Below, one piece after another: positions 27,100 to 37,700 of a stretch of 64,000 bases of DNA. The notes under the pieces are model-generated. The model did not search any database, was not told where the DNA came from, and saw nothing but the letters and a program-made list of their open reading frames with translations. The translations under genes were made by a program, and so were the position numbers. Numbering within the stretch: position 1 is the stretch's first letter; each line of letters opens with the position of its first letter. The DNA is from Sycobia sp. Sy_11. Taxonomy: Eukaryota > Arthropoda > Insecta > Hymenoptera > Epichrysomallidae. The stretch spans positions 7,745,001 to 7,809,000 of the forward strand of contig JACCIC010000002.1 in the NCBI GenBank assembly GCA_018907035.1, read 5' to 3'.

Positions 27100-28899
27100 G
27101 ATGCCGTCCGATGGAGATATCGGCTGCGAACTTCAACCAGTACTCGCCCCCTTGCCCTGTCGGTTAGGTCCAAGCTGGGGCACTCGAGTGCGCCCTCTTA
27201 CGAGTCGTCCAGGATCAATTGGTCCCGGGAGAACGGAAGAAACGAGGAGATGGAAGTGATCCCCCTGGGTTATCGGATCCCGTAAATGTGGCTTGGCTGC
27301 TGCCCCATCTTTCTCCAGGATCACGAATTGAAGAAGCGCTGAAAGTCCCGGCAAAAGGCGATCGACTGGGAGGCCTCGCTGGTCGATCGCCTTTTTCGAA
27401 ACCCGGGGGCCCTGGGTCCTCCTCTATACGCGAGGTTCATAATTCCGCATTGCCACTGTATTTTTCAAAATAACTATATACGTCTCTGTGTCTGGATTTT
27501 TCAAAGCTCGTCCAACCGACGTCAATAAGCCACGGGCACCTCCTTTCAGTTCTTGCGATCGAGGCCAATCTGATGATTTATTCTACGTCGCACGCGCCGG
27601 AGCCAGTAGTAGCGTTTCCGTAGCACTTTGTTCTCCACCATTATCGTCATGGGCACTTTCACGTTCACGAACACCCGTTATCCACACACATCACTGTCTA
27701 CGTCTTCCTTTCCTTCCTTCTATCTTCTGAATTCAGCCTCTCGACTTTATTGACCCGATAATAACCTCGTGCGTAGCAGTCTCTGCTGTATTGCGAGAGC
27801 GGTTAAGTATAATGATGACCTTGGCTATCTATCTCTTCTGCCTTTTTCTCACCTCGCAGGCATGACCCTCTTTCTCGTCCTGAATTCTTGGTAAATGACT
27901 TGGACGTAATAGCGGTTCAATCAAGCCGGTGCCCGCCGGCATTTACAGAAAACGAACTTCACCGGCTGCGTTACGAATACCCAAACGCGAGTTTTTTTAA
28001 CTATCGGATAATTGGTCATGCAGATGCCACGGTGACTTTCATCGATTGCCATCTGCACGTTCTTACATAGTTTACGTAGACACGATCAATATGTGTCTAC
28101 AGCTACACAAACATATTTCACAGATATTTCTACTCCAATCTTCTTCGAACTGTTAGTATTTTTGTTTCATTAAGTTTAGAAATCCAATCACGATAAAAAG
28201 AAAAGGAATGATCGATGAAAAATGAGAAAAATTAAGCTAAATTTGACTTGGCGAAGACGTCTAGTTACAAGCCATCACGTTGGTCTCGTCCTTTCGCACA
28301 TGTGCTTTACTCTAATCTCCGTCGATCTCTCAACACACAATTCACTCGTTCTTCGACTGATTATCCTTTCGTGTAATCATGACCACCGTTTCACTCAATT
28401 ACACATAATATACTCGCATGTCAGGTACAGAATTTCGATGTCGTCCCGAACAAGGCGTGGGAAGGAGAGGGGAGATGAAGCTTGCACAGAGGGAGACGTC
28501 GCCGTGCACACAGACACTTCTTTTTATTATATACAGCACTTATGCGTGTGGGTCATGAATTCCGTACGCAAGCCACTACTTCAGAATGAACAGAGGCAGA
28601 ATTTACGGAAAGGGAAGTGAGGAAGAGACAGAGAGAGAGAGAGTGAGGGAGGGAGAGAGAGAGATAGAGAAGGAAAAAGAGGACAGGCGAATCTATACTC
28701 CTCCGTGTCTGGCCGCGAAAACTCTTAGAGTACCAGCAGTACTCATTGCAAAGCCTCTGTCCCTCCCTCTTGCGTGCATTGACCGGGGACGGCCGCACGC
28801 CCGAGACCGAGTTCAAAATCTCTACACACGACTTTCTCTATGTATATATATATACATATGTATATGTACATATATATACAAACACTGAGGCCGCGCCGC
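27100..28899 (-). other. Shal upstream DNA, probable 5' UTR and/or leader intron
   Basis: The DNA directly before the Shal ATG is moderately GC-rich, contains the in-frame stop at 27133-27135 and has only short upstream frames. A GA-rich stretch is at 28618-28680. Part of it should be 5' UTR, but no splice acceptor or start site can be fixed by eye. Confidence 0.4.
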
Positions 28900-29210
28900 A
28901 TCCACACGCATCTGCGAGTCGACCCGCTCGATGAGTTGGGTTACTCGCGACTGCTGCTGGCGCTGCCGGAGCGGAGCTTTCACGGGGCTTGCGGTACGTG
29001 GGCTTGCAAGCCTGGCGCTCGATCCCCCACTCTCGCAGTAGAGCTCTCTCGCTCGCTCCCCTACTTTCTCGCTTCCCCTCGCGCTCTTTACGTACATCAA
29101 CGCTCCGTCACTGCTTGAAAGCTTTCCGTCTCGCTTACTCCCTCGCCTGCGCTTTCGGTTTATACCAGCTCCCAGCAGTGCTTGTACGTCAGCGGTGGAA
29201 GTTTCGCGCT

Positions 29211-29213
<3 letters not shown>

Positions 29214-29254
<41 letters not shown>
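29214..29254. repeat. (TC)20 microsatellite
   Basis: CT tract within the CpG-rich region upstream of Shal; read on the minus strand it is (GA)n. Confidence 0.97.
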
Positions 29255-29267
<13 letters not shown>

Positions 29268-29577
29268 TCTCTGCACGAGAGCTTATATACATCTGCGATA
29301 TTCTCAACGATCTATTCTCTTTTATCTTTTTATCTTTCGCTTTGCGTATATCATCGGTATTTCAGTGGTAGAATAACCCCCGACCACCCTCATTTCACAT
29401 TTCTTTCTCTTCCGTCGGTTATACTTCTGCCTTTTATTCCTTCTTCGATTCTCTTCCCTATGTGTCCTTCAAACCTCATACGCAGCAAGGGATCATCATA
29501 TCATATAAGAATTACGGTGTACTAGAGTATCGCATCCATATAGCATACTTTCCCTTCGCATATTATATTGTATCTTT

Positions 29578-29584
<7 letters not shown>

Positions 29585-29628
<44 letters not shown>
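29585..29628. repeat. (TA)22 microsatellite
   Basis: Pure TA tract in the Shal upstream region, followed at about 29818-29848 by GCGT/GTGC repeats. Confidence 0.97.
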
Positions 29629-29629
<1 letters not shown>

Positions 29630-30154
29630 CTGCAACAGTGTCCCCGTTTCTTTCGTAATCTCAATCGCCCTCAAAATCCTCCCCTTTATACGCAACTGCT
29701 TCTTCACACGAGTACCAATTTCCCTATCCTGGCGCAGATCTCGAATTTCCGACTACCAGATGAGGACGACATTAAATCCGAGACAGCGTCTGAAACCCGC
29801 GCGTGTACGCTTACCTGCCTGCGTGCGTGCGTGCGTGCGTGCGTGCGCGCCTACCAACACCCACCCCCTATCCCGTAGCATCAGATGCATAAAACAAATT
29901 CTCATATGGAGCCCCCCCCCCTCCAGCCACCAATCGCCGGCGCGAATGCGTCCAAATTGATTTTTATACGGCGTCGGTGGCGACGCGGCTCGGTGGCGCG
30001 GTGGCAGTACCAGACGCGCACGCACTCTCTGCTCCGCCGCGCGCTGCGCTGCGCTTTACTCGCTCTCCCTCTATCTCCCACTCTCTCTCTCTCTCTCGCA
30101 CGCCCGCTCGCTCGCAGCTCCGCCGTCGCACCGCCGCAGCCGCGGCCGCCGCTC

Positions 30155-30168
30155 GTTGTCTAGGTAAC
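30155..30168. promoter_or_regulatory. RFX-type X-box, perfect palindromic half-sites
   Basis: GTTGTCTAGGTAAC fits the RFX consensus RYYNYY-N(1-3)-RRNRAC with a 2-bp spacer. It lies in the most CpG-rich part of the window, 16 bases from a perfect CRE. RFX factors bind such sites in promoters of ciliary and neuronal genes. Binding here is inferred. Confidence 0.55.
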
Positions 30169-30183
30169 AGCTCGCCGCTCCAG

Positions 30184-30191
30184 TGACGTCA
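30184..30191. promoter_or_regulatory. Palindromic CRE (TGACGTCA) next to the X-box
   Basis: This is a perfect 8-bp CREB/ATF site in a CpG-rich context, spaced 15 bases from the X-box. The X-box plus CRE arrangement resembles composite RFX/CREB promoters known elsewhere. Confidence 0.5.
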
Positions 30192-31995
30192 GACCGCTTC
30201 GTCTTCCCTCGTCCCCCGGCGCGGCCCGGCTGAGACCGAAGCTCTCTGCTCTTCGCTTATATATATATATATATATATACGCGCACGGTTTGCACAACAG
30301 AACAAATTTTACCCCTCTCTCTCTCTCTCTCTCTGTACCTTTCTATCTGTCTACTTTATACATGCATACGTGGAAATAGAGCGTATAAGAAAGAGTCCCT
30401 TGTCTCAGGCGCAATAACGCGACGAATGTCATTCCGGCAAAAGATCGCATTTTTTTTGTTATAGTATTCATTAGATAGGAGATAAGATCATAACGAATTA
30501 TAAGAGCAGAAAAGCTTAATCTGCATAGTCTGTTACGGATTTATCTTTAATGACGAAGAAAATATAAATTAGATTATAAGAAAATATAACTTTCAATGGC
30601 TTAAACTATAGCATTACGCGTTATTTCGCATTTATGTATCCTATAGCACCATCTCACGACAAAAAATGACTGATAATACGATTTGAAAATAGTATTAATT
30701 TTTAATTTATAGCTCTTACCTTACCGTCAATTAACATTTTTTAATGGTGTTTGATATGCCAAAAAACAAATCGAAAATCTACCAGATATATGCAAGAAAT
30801 AAATTAAACTTAAATAAACGACACATTTCAGAACTGTACTGTTCTTTCTTTGCAGATAAACAAGTCAATGTATTCCAAGCAAATATTTCTTCGATATCAA
30901 TATTTTAACAGACTTAAAACAGAATTAATATTGTATCTAAGGGTAGCTTATACATATTTATCTTTCATTAGCAATGTAAGTTAGCTACATCTATATGGGA
31001 AAATATGAATATTCCATTTGTTTAAACTACTATATATATAAATATATATAAATATATATAAACTGCATCATTTGTGTACATTTGCGTATTCTATATTTTA
31101 CAACAAATATGAGCACAGGATATCTGCATAAAATAAATAAATCTATATATTATATCTACAGTATATATATATACTGTTTTCAGAAATTAAATTTCGAATT
31201 CAATAATTATAATTATATGAGACTCTTGTTTAGATTCTTAAAAATATTTTAACAAAACGTACTCACGGAGAGTTCAAAGAAGTTTCTGGATCCCCAGCTA
31301 AATTCATCGTTATTCGCTATTTTCCTTTAAGAATAATAAAAATCCACCGTACCGATGCCTTTCTAAAATATTCATTGTACTTTTAAATTTACAAAGGGAT
31401 TTTTTTTCTGCGTAAAATACTAACAATATCCTCGACTTATAAAAAGCACCCTTTGTAGCTACTCTGTAAAAAAAAAAAAAAAAATTCGATTTCTGTAATA
31501 ATTGAAAAAAATCAAGCATTGCGCAAAAAGAAAATAAAAATTTCCCAATCCCCGTCAACTCAAAAACGTTGGAGAGTATATTAAGCATCAAATGGAGCTG
31601 GATTCTGCTTCAAAAATCATCCCTCTAAATTTATCTGACATTTACCCAACTTCTGTATGTCTCCGGATACTTTCTTCTCCTGAGCCCCCTACCTCTACTC
31701 GATGAATAAACCTTCGCCGACGCAATTAACGACACGTACCGAAGGATCTTTATGCACTTATAATAGCTGTCGAGGGACGCAAGAATTCTTTTACGCACGC
31801 CCGTCATACACACATACACACATATACGTACACACACAGGTGCGCAAAGGGGTGAGGGGGAAGGCGGGGGAAGGATCAAAGGATGGACGAATGAACTTTT
31901 CCTCCGCGGAATTTTATGGTCTCCTGGGAGAGAAAACGACGGATGACTGGTTAAGCTCCTGACCCCTCGCGAGCGAGCTTGCACCAATCCTCTCC

Positions 31996-31998
<3 letters not shown>

Positions 31999-32040
<42 letters not shown>
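31999..32040. repeat. (TA)21 microsatellite
   Basis: Pure TA tract. Confidence 0.97.
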
Positions 32041-32043
<3 letters not shown>

Positions 32044-32850
32044 CGGGCGAGAGCGGAGAGCTTTTGACGAATCTCTAAGCTACGTACGATCCGAATTACG
32101 CTTTACAATTAAGTATGTTTATAGATGTGTAGTTAATGTATACAGATATGTGTAATGTCGACAATAAACCGCGGTTCAAATCGCCTGACTGACCGGGTCA
32201 CTGAAATTTCGTCTTCTCCCTTCGATTTATTTTACCTTAACATAATAGAGCTTGAAACGTATCGTAATTTGTTGCTGCTTAGCCTCCGGCAATCCTTTGT
32301 TTATTCCTCTCGATCCTGACCCGATGGGATTGCTGCCACGTTCGACGCTATCCTGGATTTTCAGCAAAGATTGACACGCTCGCGTCTTGGATGTAATGCT
32401 GAAGAAAACAGAAAGTAACAATGCATTAAAAGCCGCACTGAGACACTTGGCCAAGAAAAAAAAAACAATATGATTTTCAAGAATTTCTTTTCCATACAAT
32501 TTCAGATACGTTCAGGTAAGTTCCTTCTGCGATATCAATTATTGCCATTTATTCGTATTATTACAGCTAATATCAATGATATTTCAAAATTAAATCATAC
32601 ACTTTTTAATTGTATTTACTCGAAAAAATTTTGTTCTAATCTTCTTTTAATACACTATTAACAATAAAATTTCCGAGTTCTACTTAATGGTAGCCATTTT
32701 TTTTCAATACGGATTTTTTTTTAAGAATAGCACGTACTTATATAGTCAAATTGTTTTTTTAACCTACTTTCAGCTCGAGCGAGCTTTTTGAAAATTGAAG
32801 TATTAAAATAGTGAAATAGCGCGCCATTACGTTTGATATAGAGCCTGCGG

Positions 32851-32858
32851 TGACGTCA
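32851..32858. promoter_or_regulatory. Palindromic CRE (TGACGTCA)
   Basis: This is a perfect CRE about 2.7 kb to the right of the one at 30184, in a short GC-richer patch. It is about 5.8 kb upstream of the Shal ATG. Confidence 0.3.
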
Positions 32859-34093
32859 GTGTGATTCTCTTGATATATCGAAGGATAAAGGAGGATACAG
32901 GTATGTTTGAGTAAAAGATATAATTTACTTCAACAAATAGTCGTCTCGGCACTGCGGCCGAGTGCAGGAATAAAAAACTTGAAGAAAAATCCTAAAAAAG
33001 GCCATTAAAGCGCCAAAATGGCTCGTCGCAATACTGCTGCGATCGACCATTTTCGGTACTACAGATAAAATTCCTGAATGTAAGAATGCGCCCGGACTTG
33101 CGCATGTGTTAGACGCGGGAACGCCTCAAACTCATACGCGCTCGCGCTCGCCGAACAGCTGCAGAATTCAGCCCACCCCGATTGCGTAGACTCGTTCGCG
33201 TGCTGAAGAAACTTATAGATATACGCCTTTACGGAGCTTAATGAAATCAAAGTCAACATTGCCGTGTTTCATTTGAATAAGTAATAAATTTTCATGTATT
33301 AATGTCCACGTCAAATTTGTTCCATGAGTTCTCTAGCACTATAGTTCCAATATATTTCTGATAAAACATACAAAGATCAATTGCATCGATGTAATATTTG
33401 CCGCGTTAAATCAATTATCTCGTTTCTACGTAACTTTAATAATTATAATTCTTAACTAATTGTATCACACTCGCGAGTAACTTTCGACCATCCCATAAAT
33501 CTATCAAAATGTACGGCAAATTTCTCGAGTCCTCATTAGCAATGCTTATTTCTGCCATGTTTATGAAAGTTATAGTATTTTATTAATTATCGTTAACGAT
33601 GTTTATCTTACAAAGCACGAGCTTTCGCTTAAAATTTATCGACTCACGTTGATTCTTTTTATATAATTCAAAAAAGCAGATTAAAAATGATCGACAGATA
33701 TTTTTTTTTTCTTTTTCGAGACACATTATATTGAATTCGTTCGGCCCATTATTTTTCATAGCCACAAAAATAATTCAGAACGACGCGCATGCTAAATATC
33801 TCGCACAGACTTTGCCCTAGCCGAAGCATCTGTCGCATCGGTATAAATCGATCCGTTACCATGCAAATTATTCCCGCGACCCTCAAAATCCGAACGAATT
33901 ATAATAAGCGAGGGAGTGCAATAAAAAAAAAAAAAAAATAAAAACAAAAGGATCCACGTCCAGGTTTCGAGCAGTATAACGGTGCGCGTCGTGAAAAGTT
34001 CATTTTCCGCTACGTGGGTAAAATATCGTCGGAGCATACGATGAGCCACGCTCAAAATAATACAACGAGATCCCCCCTGGGCTTTTATTATAC

Positions 34094-34102
<9 letters not shown>

Positions 34103-34163
<61 letters not shown>
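34103..34163. repeat. (TG)30 microsatellite
   Basis: 61 bases of TG. A shorter CT-GT compound tract follows at 34455-34499. Confidence 0.97.
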
Positions 34164-34165
<2 letters not shown>

Positions 34166-36000
34166 TATATACACATATATTAATTTCGTTATTAAACAAT
34201 AACAATGAAACATAATGATTTGCGTTCGTTGGCGTACGGTCGACTTTTGCTAACGAGTTGCCTGCGCTTCATCGCCTATCGTTATGTATATAAGATAAAC
34301 TGTAAATAATTTCCCGGCAAATTTAACGGCTAATAAATTACATTAATACACGTGTACAATGCGAGCAATCGCGTCGAATGTCAAGCAATTTGGGAGTTTT
34401 GTTGGTCAATTGCCGACGGCGTTGCGGAGAGCGAGAAAATGTTATTATAACGTGTGTCTCTCTCTCTCTCTGTCTGTGTGTGTGTGTGTGTGTGTGTGTA
34501 TTACACACAGACACGCGGATACGCGTATAAATACGGCCGGTCTTGCATAACGCGCAATGGCGTTGTCGAGATTTTCGAAAGCAAAAACGATTGGGGAATG
34601 AATCGAATACCCGGAGTTAAGGGTGGAAATTATCGTTTCCGCGAAGAACTCAATTGCATTCGCCCGCGCAATGCGACTGGGCGAATTAAGGTATCGCGTA
34701 CTGTTGATAATCTCGATCGGCTCCCAATACTCACGTTATTCGGAATGCATCGCGATGTAATGCTGCGCGGCTTCGCAGCGATGAATGTTGGTCTCATTGA
34801 TTGGAGGGATAATAATTTCCAGAACTGTCATATAACTGTGTAACAGTATTCCGCAACGGAATGAAATATTTTTCCGATCGAGTTAAACATATTTCTGAAA
34901 TATGGTGAAAATGTATCGCTGGTTCTTTTCATTTCTGGAAAAGTGTTTTCAACCGATTTAGGCCTGAAAATGATAAAGCGAAAACATGATGGAAATCAAG
35001 AGCTCTTCGAGTTGAACTTATACAATTCACATTGGTCAGTTCTATATACGCCATAATGTATTTTGCCAGATTCAGATTCAAAAAAGACTAAAGTGTACGA
35101 GAGGACTAAAGTGAAAGCAAAATGTGAGAATGAGCATGACGTGTTTTTTTTTTTTATATCATATATGACAAAAGTAGCACTTGTCTCAGAAGCATTTTAC
35201 TTTCTATGTAAATACTCTAAAATTGATTTAGAAATATTTGTTTGCATTTAGGGCGATGAATGAATGCGTCACACTGTAAGAAAAAATATACGCCGAATAT
35301 TAATTATGCAATGTTTGACGGTGAGTTAGTGAATGGGAACGTTCGTTTCAACCATACGACTGGCAAGCAGATCGGTTATCTTAAATTTCGTCCTCCTATC
35401 CTCCTTCGGGTACTCGAAAAATTCCTTCTCTCCGAAATTTTTAGCATATCATATTTTTCCGGTTCTATAGAGATACGAATCAAATTTCAGAATGTTTTAA
35501 CGCTTAACGGACCTAAAAAGAGACCTCGGTTCAAGTGTTTAATAGAAAATAACTATCTTTTTAAATGCCCAAATTTTCATTCGAATACGACACTCGCCAT
35601 ACTTTTTACCCTTACACTTATCAAATTATACGGTAGATTGGACAATAATTAAAGTGTCAGAATAGCATTTGGATGCGAGCAAATTCTTTAATTTCGTACG
35701 ACAGTGTAAGCTTGCGAGCGTCCTTTGGACTGTCAACCGCACTTTTGTACGGATTAAGCAGAAAACTGTTGGAAGAAATGATCATGTTAAAATGTTAAAT
35801 TATTACCAATCCCGATTAATTACATAATTTTATCAAAATGATGAAGTTTTGAAAAAATATTGTTTATAATTTTTACTTGTCGTATTTCTACTCCGTTTAA
35901 TGAAATTATTGAAAACGTCATGATTATCAAGAATAAAAGCAAGTAAAAAATATTATACAAGATTGGACATTCTTCACGAGTTTACTGTTGTTAGTACACT

Positions 36001-36318
36001 TGGTTGTATGCGTGAAAACATAAGGCAGTTCATTTATGCGTCGAAGAAGAAATTTCAGAAGCAGGGTCGAACGTCCCCCCCCCTCCCCCCGGCCACCCCG
36101 CGCATATAATTAACAACTTTCGCGAACTTTTCGAGCCTCTCCAATCTACACTTTTATTCGTATTACGATCCTTGGCGCTCCGGTACTCCCCCCTCTCCCT
36201 CGAGCGGCAAAACAACAAAACTAACTGCATAAATGTCAACGAGCTCCCTTCGAGAGACCTGAGACTATTCGAGCGTTGAAGCGTTAACTGCGACTCTCCC
36301 GCCCAGCCTCCTCTCTCA

Positions 36319-36366
<48 letters not shown>

Positions 36367-36391
36367 TTCTTTCTCTTGCTCCTTCCACGAG

Positions 36392-36442
<51 letters not shown>

Positions 36443-36583
36443 TATATACTATATACAGAATTCAAAAACACTCGGCGATACTGGAAAATTCCCAACAACC
36501 CTTCAAATTTATCACCATTGGCCCAAAGTCCTCGGCGTACGTCGGCCTGACCCACTAAATATTCCACCCTTCCACCGGCTCCC

Positions 36584-36621
<38 letters not shown>

Positions 36622-37700
36622 CTCTTTCTCCTGGGCTTTCGAAAAAAAAAAAAAAGAAAAGACACGCTCACCCTCGCCCTCACCCACACTTGTCGAGCCG
36701 ACCCGGGATATAAATGTCGTCCCCTATCAAAAGCGAGAGAAAAACAACAGCGAAAAAACAAAAAAAAATTCTTCAGCTTCTTCTCGACCCACCGTGTCCG
36801 CCACCCCCGGCGCCTCGGCGTTTATATCACTCGCTGCGACGAGATCAGCGCGCGGAGATTCCTGCATGCCGCTCGGTCCCGAGAGAGGAGGGGGGGACGT
36901 ACGAAAAAAAGAAAACACATCGTCCGGGAGGACGGGAGGTGTGGGGGTGGGGCGCGAGGAGTGCAACAGTAGTGCACCGTGGTAGCGGGCGGAAAGAAGA
37001 AAAGAGGCCTTCCTCGAGTGCGGGACCGTCGACTTTATCCCTCCCCCTCCTTTTTCTCGCTTTCTAGCGCGACCCTCGCCTTCCCCCCCCGTCCCGCCCC
37101 TCTGCATGTGTGTACAAAAGCTCATAGCGACGCTAATGAACACAGTGCGGTAGCGGAGGCGACGGCTGCACAGCGGAGCAAAGTACGAGTGCCACTCCCA
37201 TCCCCACTCCCCCCTTCCCCCATCCCACCTTCTCGACGGAGCACCGAGCCGAGGTGTTTCTTTTTTTTTTCTCTGGACCTATAACAGCGCCACCGCGGGA
37301 ATGGCTGGAATTTCCCTCTTCAGAATTATTTCAGGGGAGTTTTGAATTTCGCCCGGTGCCCCCATCCTCCTACCCTCCCCCCTCGTAAACTCGAAAGGAC
37401 TTCACGTCACGGTAGCGAATTAATGACGCGCACGGATGTGCCGGATGTACGGGAAATGCATTAGCATTAATGTATATTATATATATATATATATGTACAT
37501 ATACATACATTAGGAATGACGACAAGAGCGGGGGGAATCCGGCTCGCACTCTCCATCCACTTATGCCCGCACCGCCCCTCACTCCCTATACCGAATGGAC
37601 TAAAGGAATCTGGCAAGCTTCCTCTTTGGTAGTAAAACTAAGAAACAAGCATACCAAGCGCTCCCTATAGGCATCCAGCGATCAGAGAGAAAAGTTTTTT
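36001..37700. other. GC/CpG-rich island with CT and TA tracts
   Basis: C-runs and CpGs are dense at 36660-37600, bordered on the left by CT/TA repeats. The pattern resembles the 28.9-30.3 kb region. It may be a distal promoter or enhancer. Frames here are compositional. Confidence 0.4.
36322..36617. repeat. (CT)21, (TA)23 and (CT)15 cluster
   Basis: CT at 36322-36363, TA at 36393-36438, CT at 36588-36617, on the left border of a GC-rich island. Confidence 0.95.

Larger units (their letters stand above)
28900..30300. promoter_or_regulatory. CpG-rich candidate promoter region upstream of Shal
   Basis: The segment is far richer in GC and CpG than its surroundings and carries several CT/GA tracts (29214-29254, 30077-30098). 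It also holds the X-box/CRE pair and a TATA-like repeat at 30259-30279. GA tracts attract GAGA-type factors at insect promoters. It is 1.8-3.2 kb upstream of the Shal ATG, so the Shal 5' UTR may start here and be spliced. The order X-box, CRE, TATA-like repeat would also suit a transcript going rightwards. No transcription start can be fixed from sequence alone. Confidence 0.4.
30301..36000. other. Intergenic DNA, mostly AT-rich; no gene seen
   Basis: Bases 30400-31260 and 32400-33000 are AT-rich. GC-richer patches lie at 31620-31990, 33000-33240 and 34360-34860. An open frame at 34500-34843 has ordinary composition but no recognisable domain, start context or splice support. Confidence 0.45.

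Noticed and set aside
28822..29525. Frames of 161 and 178 codons on opposite strands
   Set aside because: They run through the CT tract and CpG-rich DNA in both directions, as expected when stop codons are rare, and show no conserved motif.
32173..32182. GGTTCAAATC, like a tRNA B box
   Set aside because: The flanks do not pair into a tRNA fold and no A box is present.
35260..35652. Plus-strand frame of 130 codons with ordinary composition
   Set aside because: I recognise no domain, there is no splice or promoter context, and such a length can occur by chance in 64 kb.
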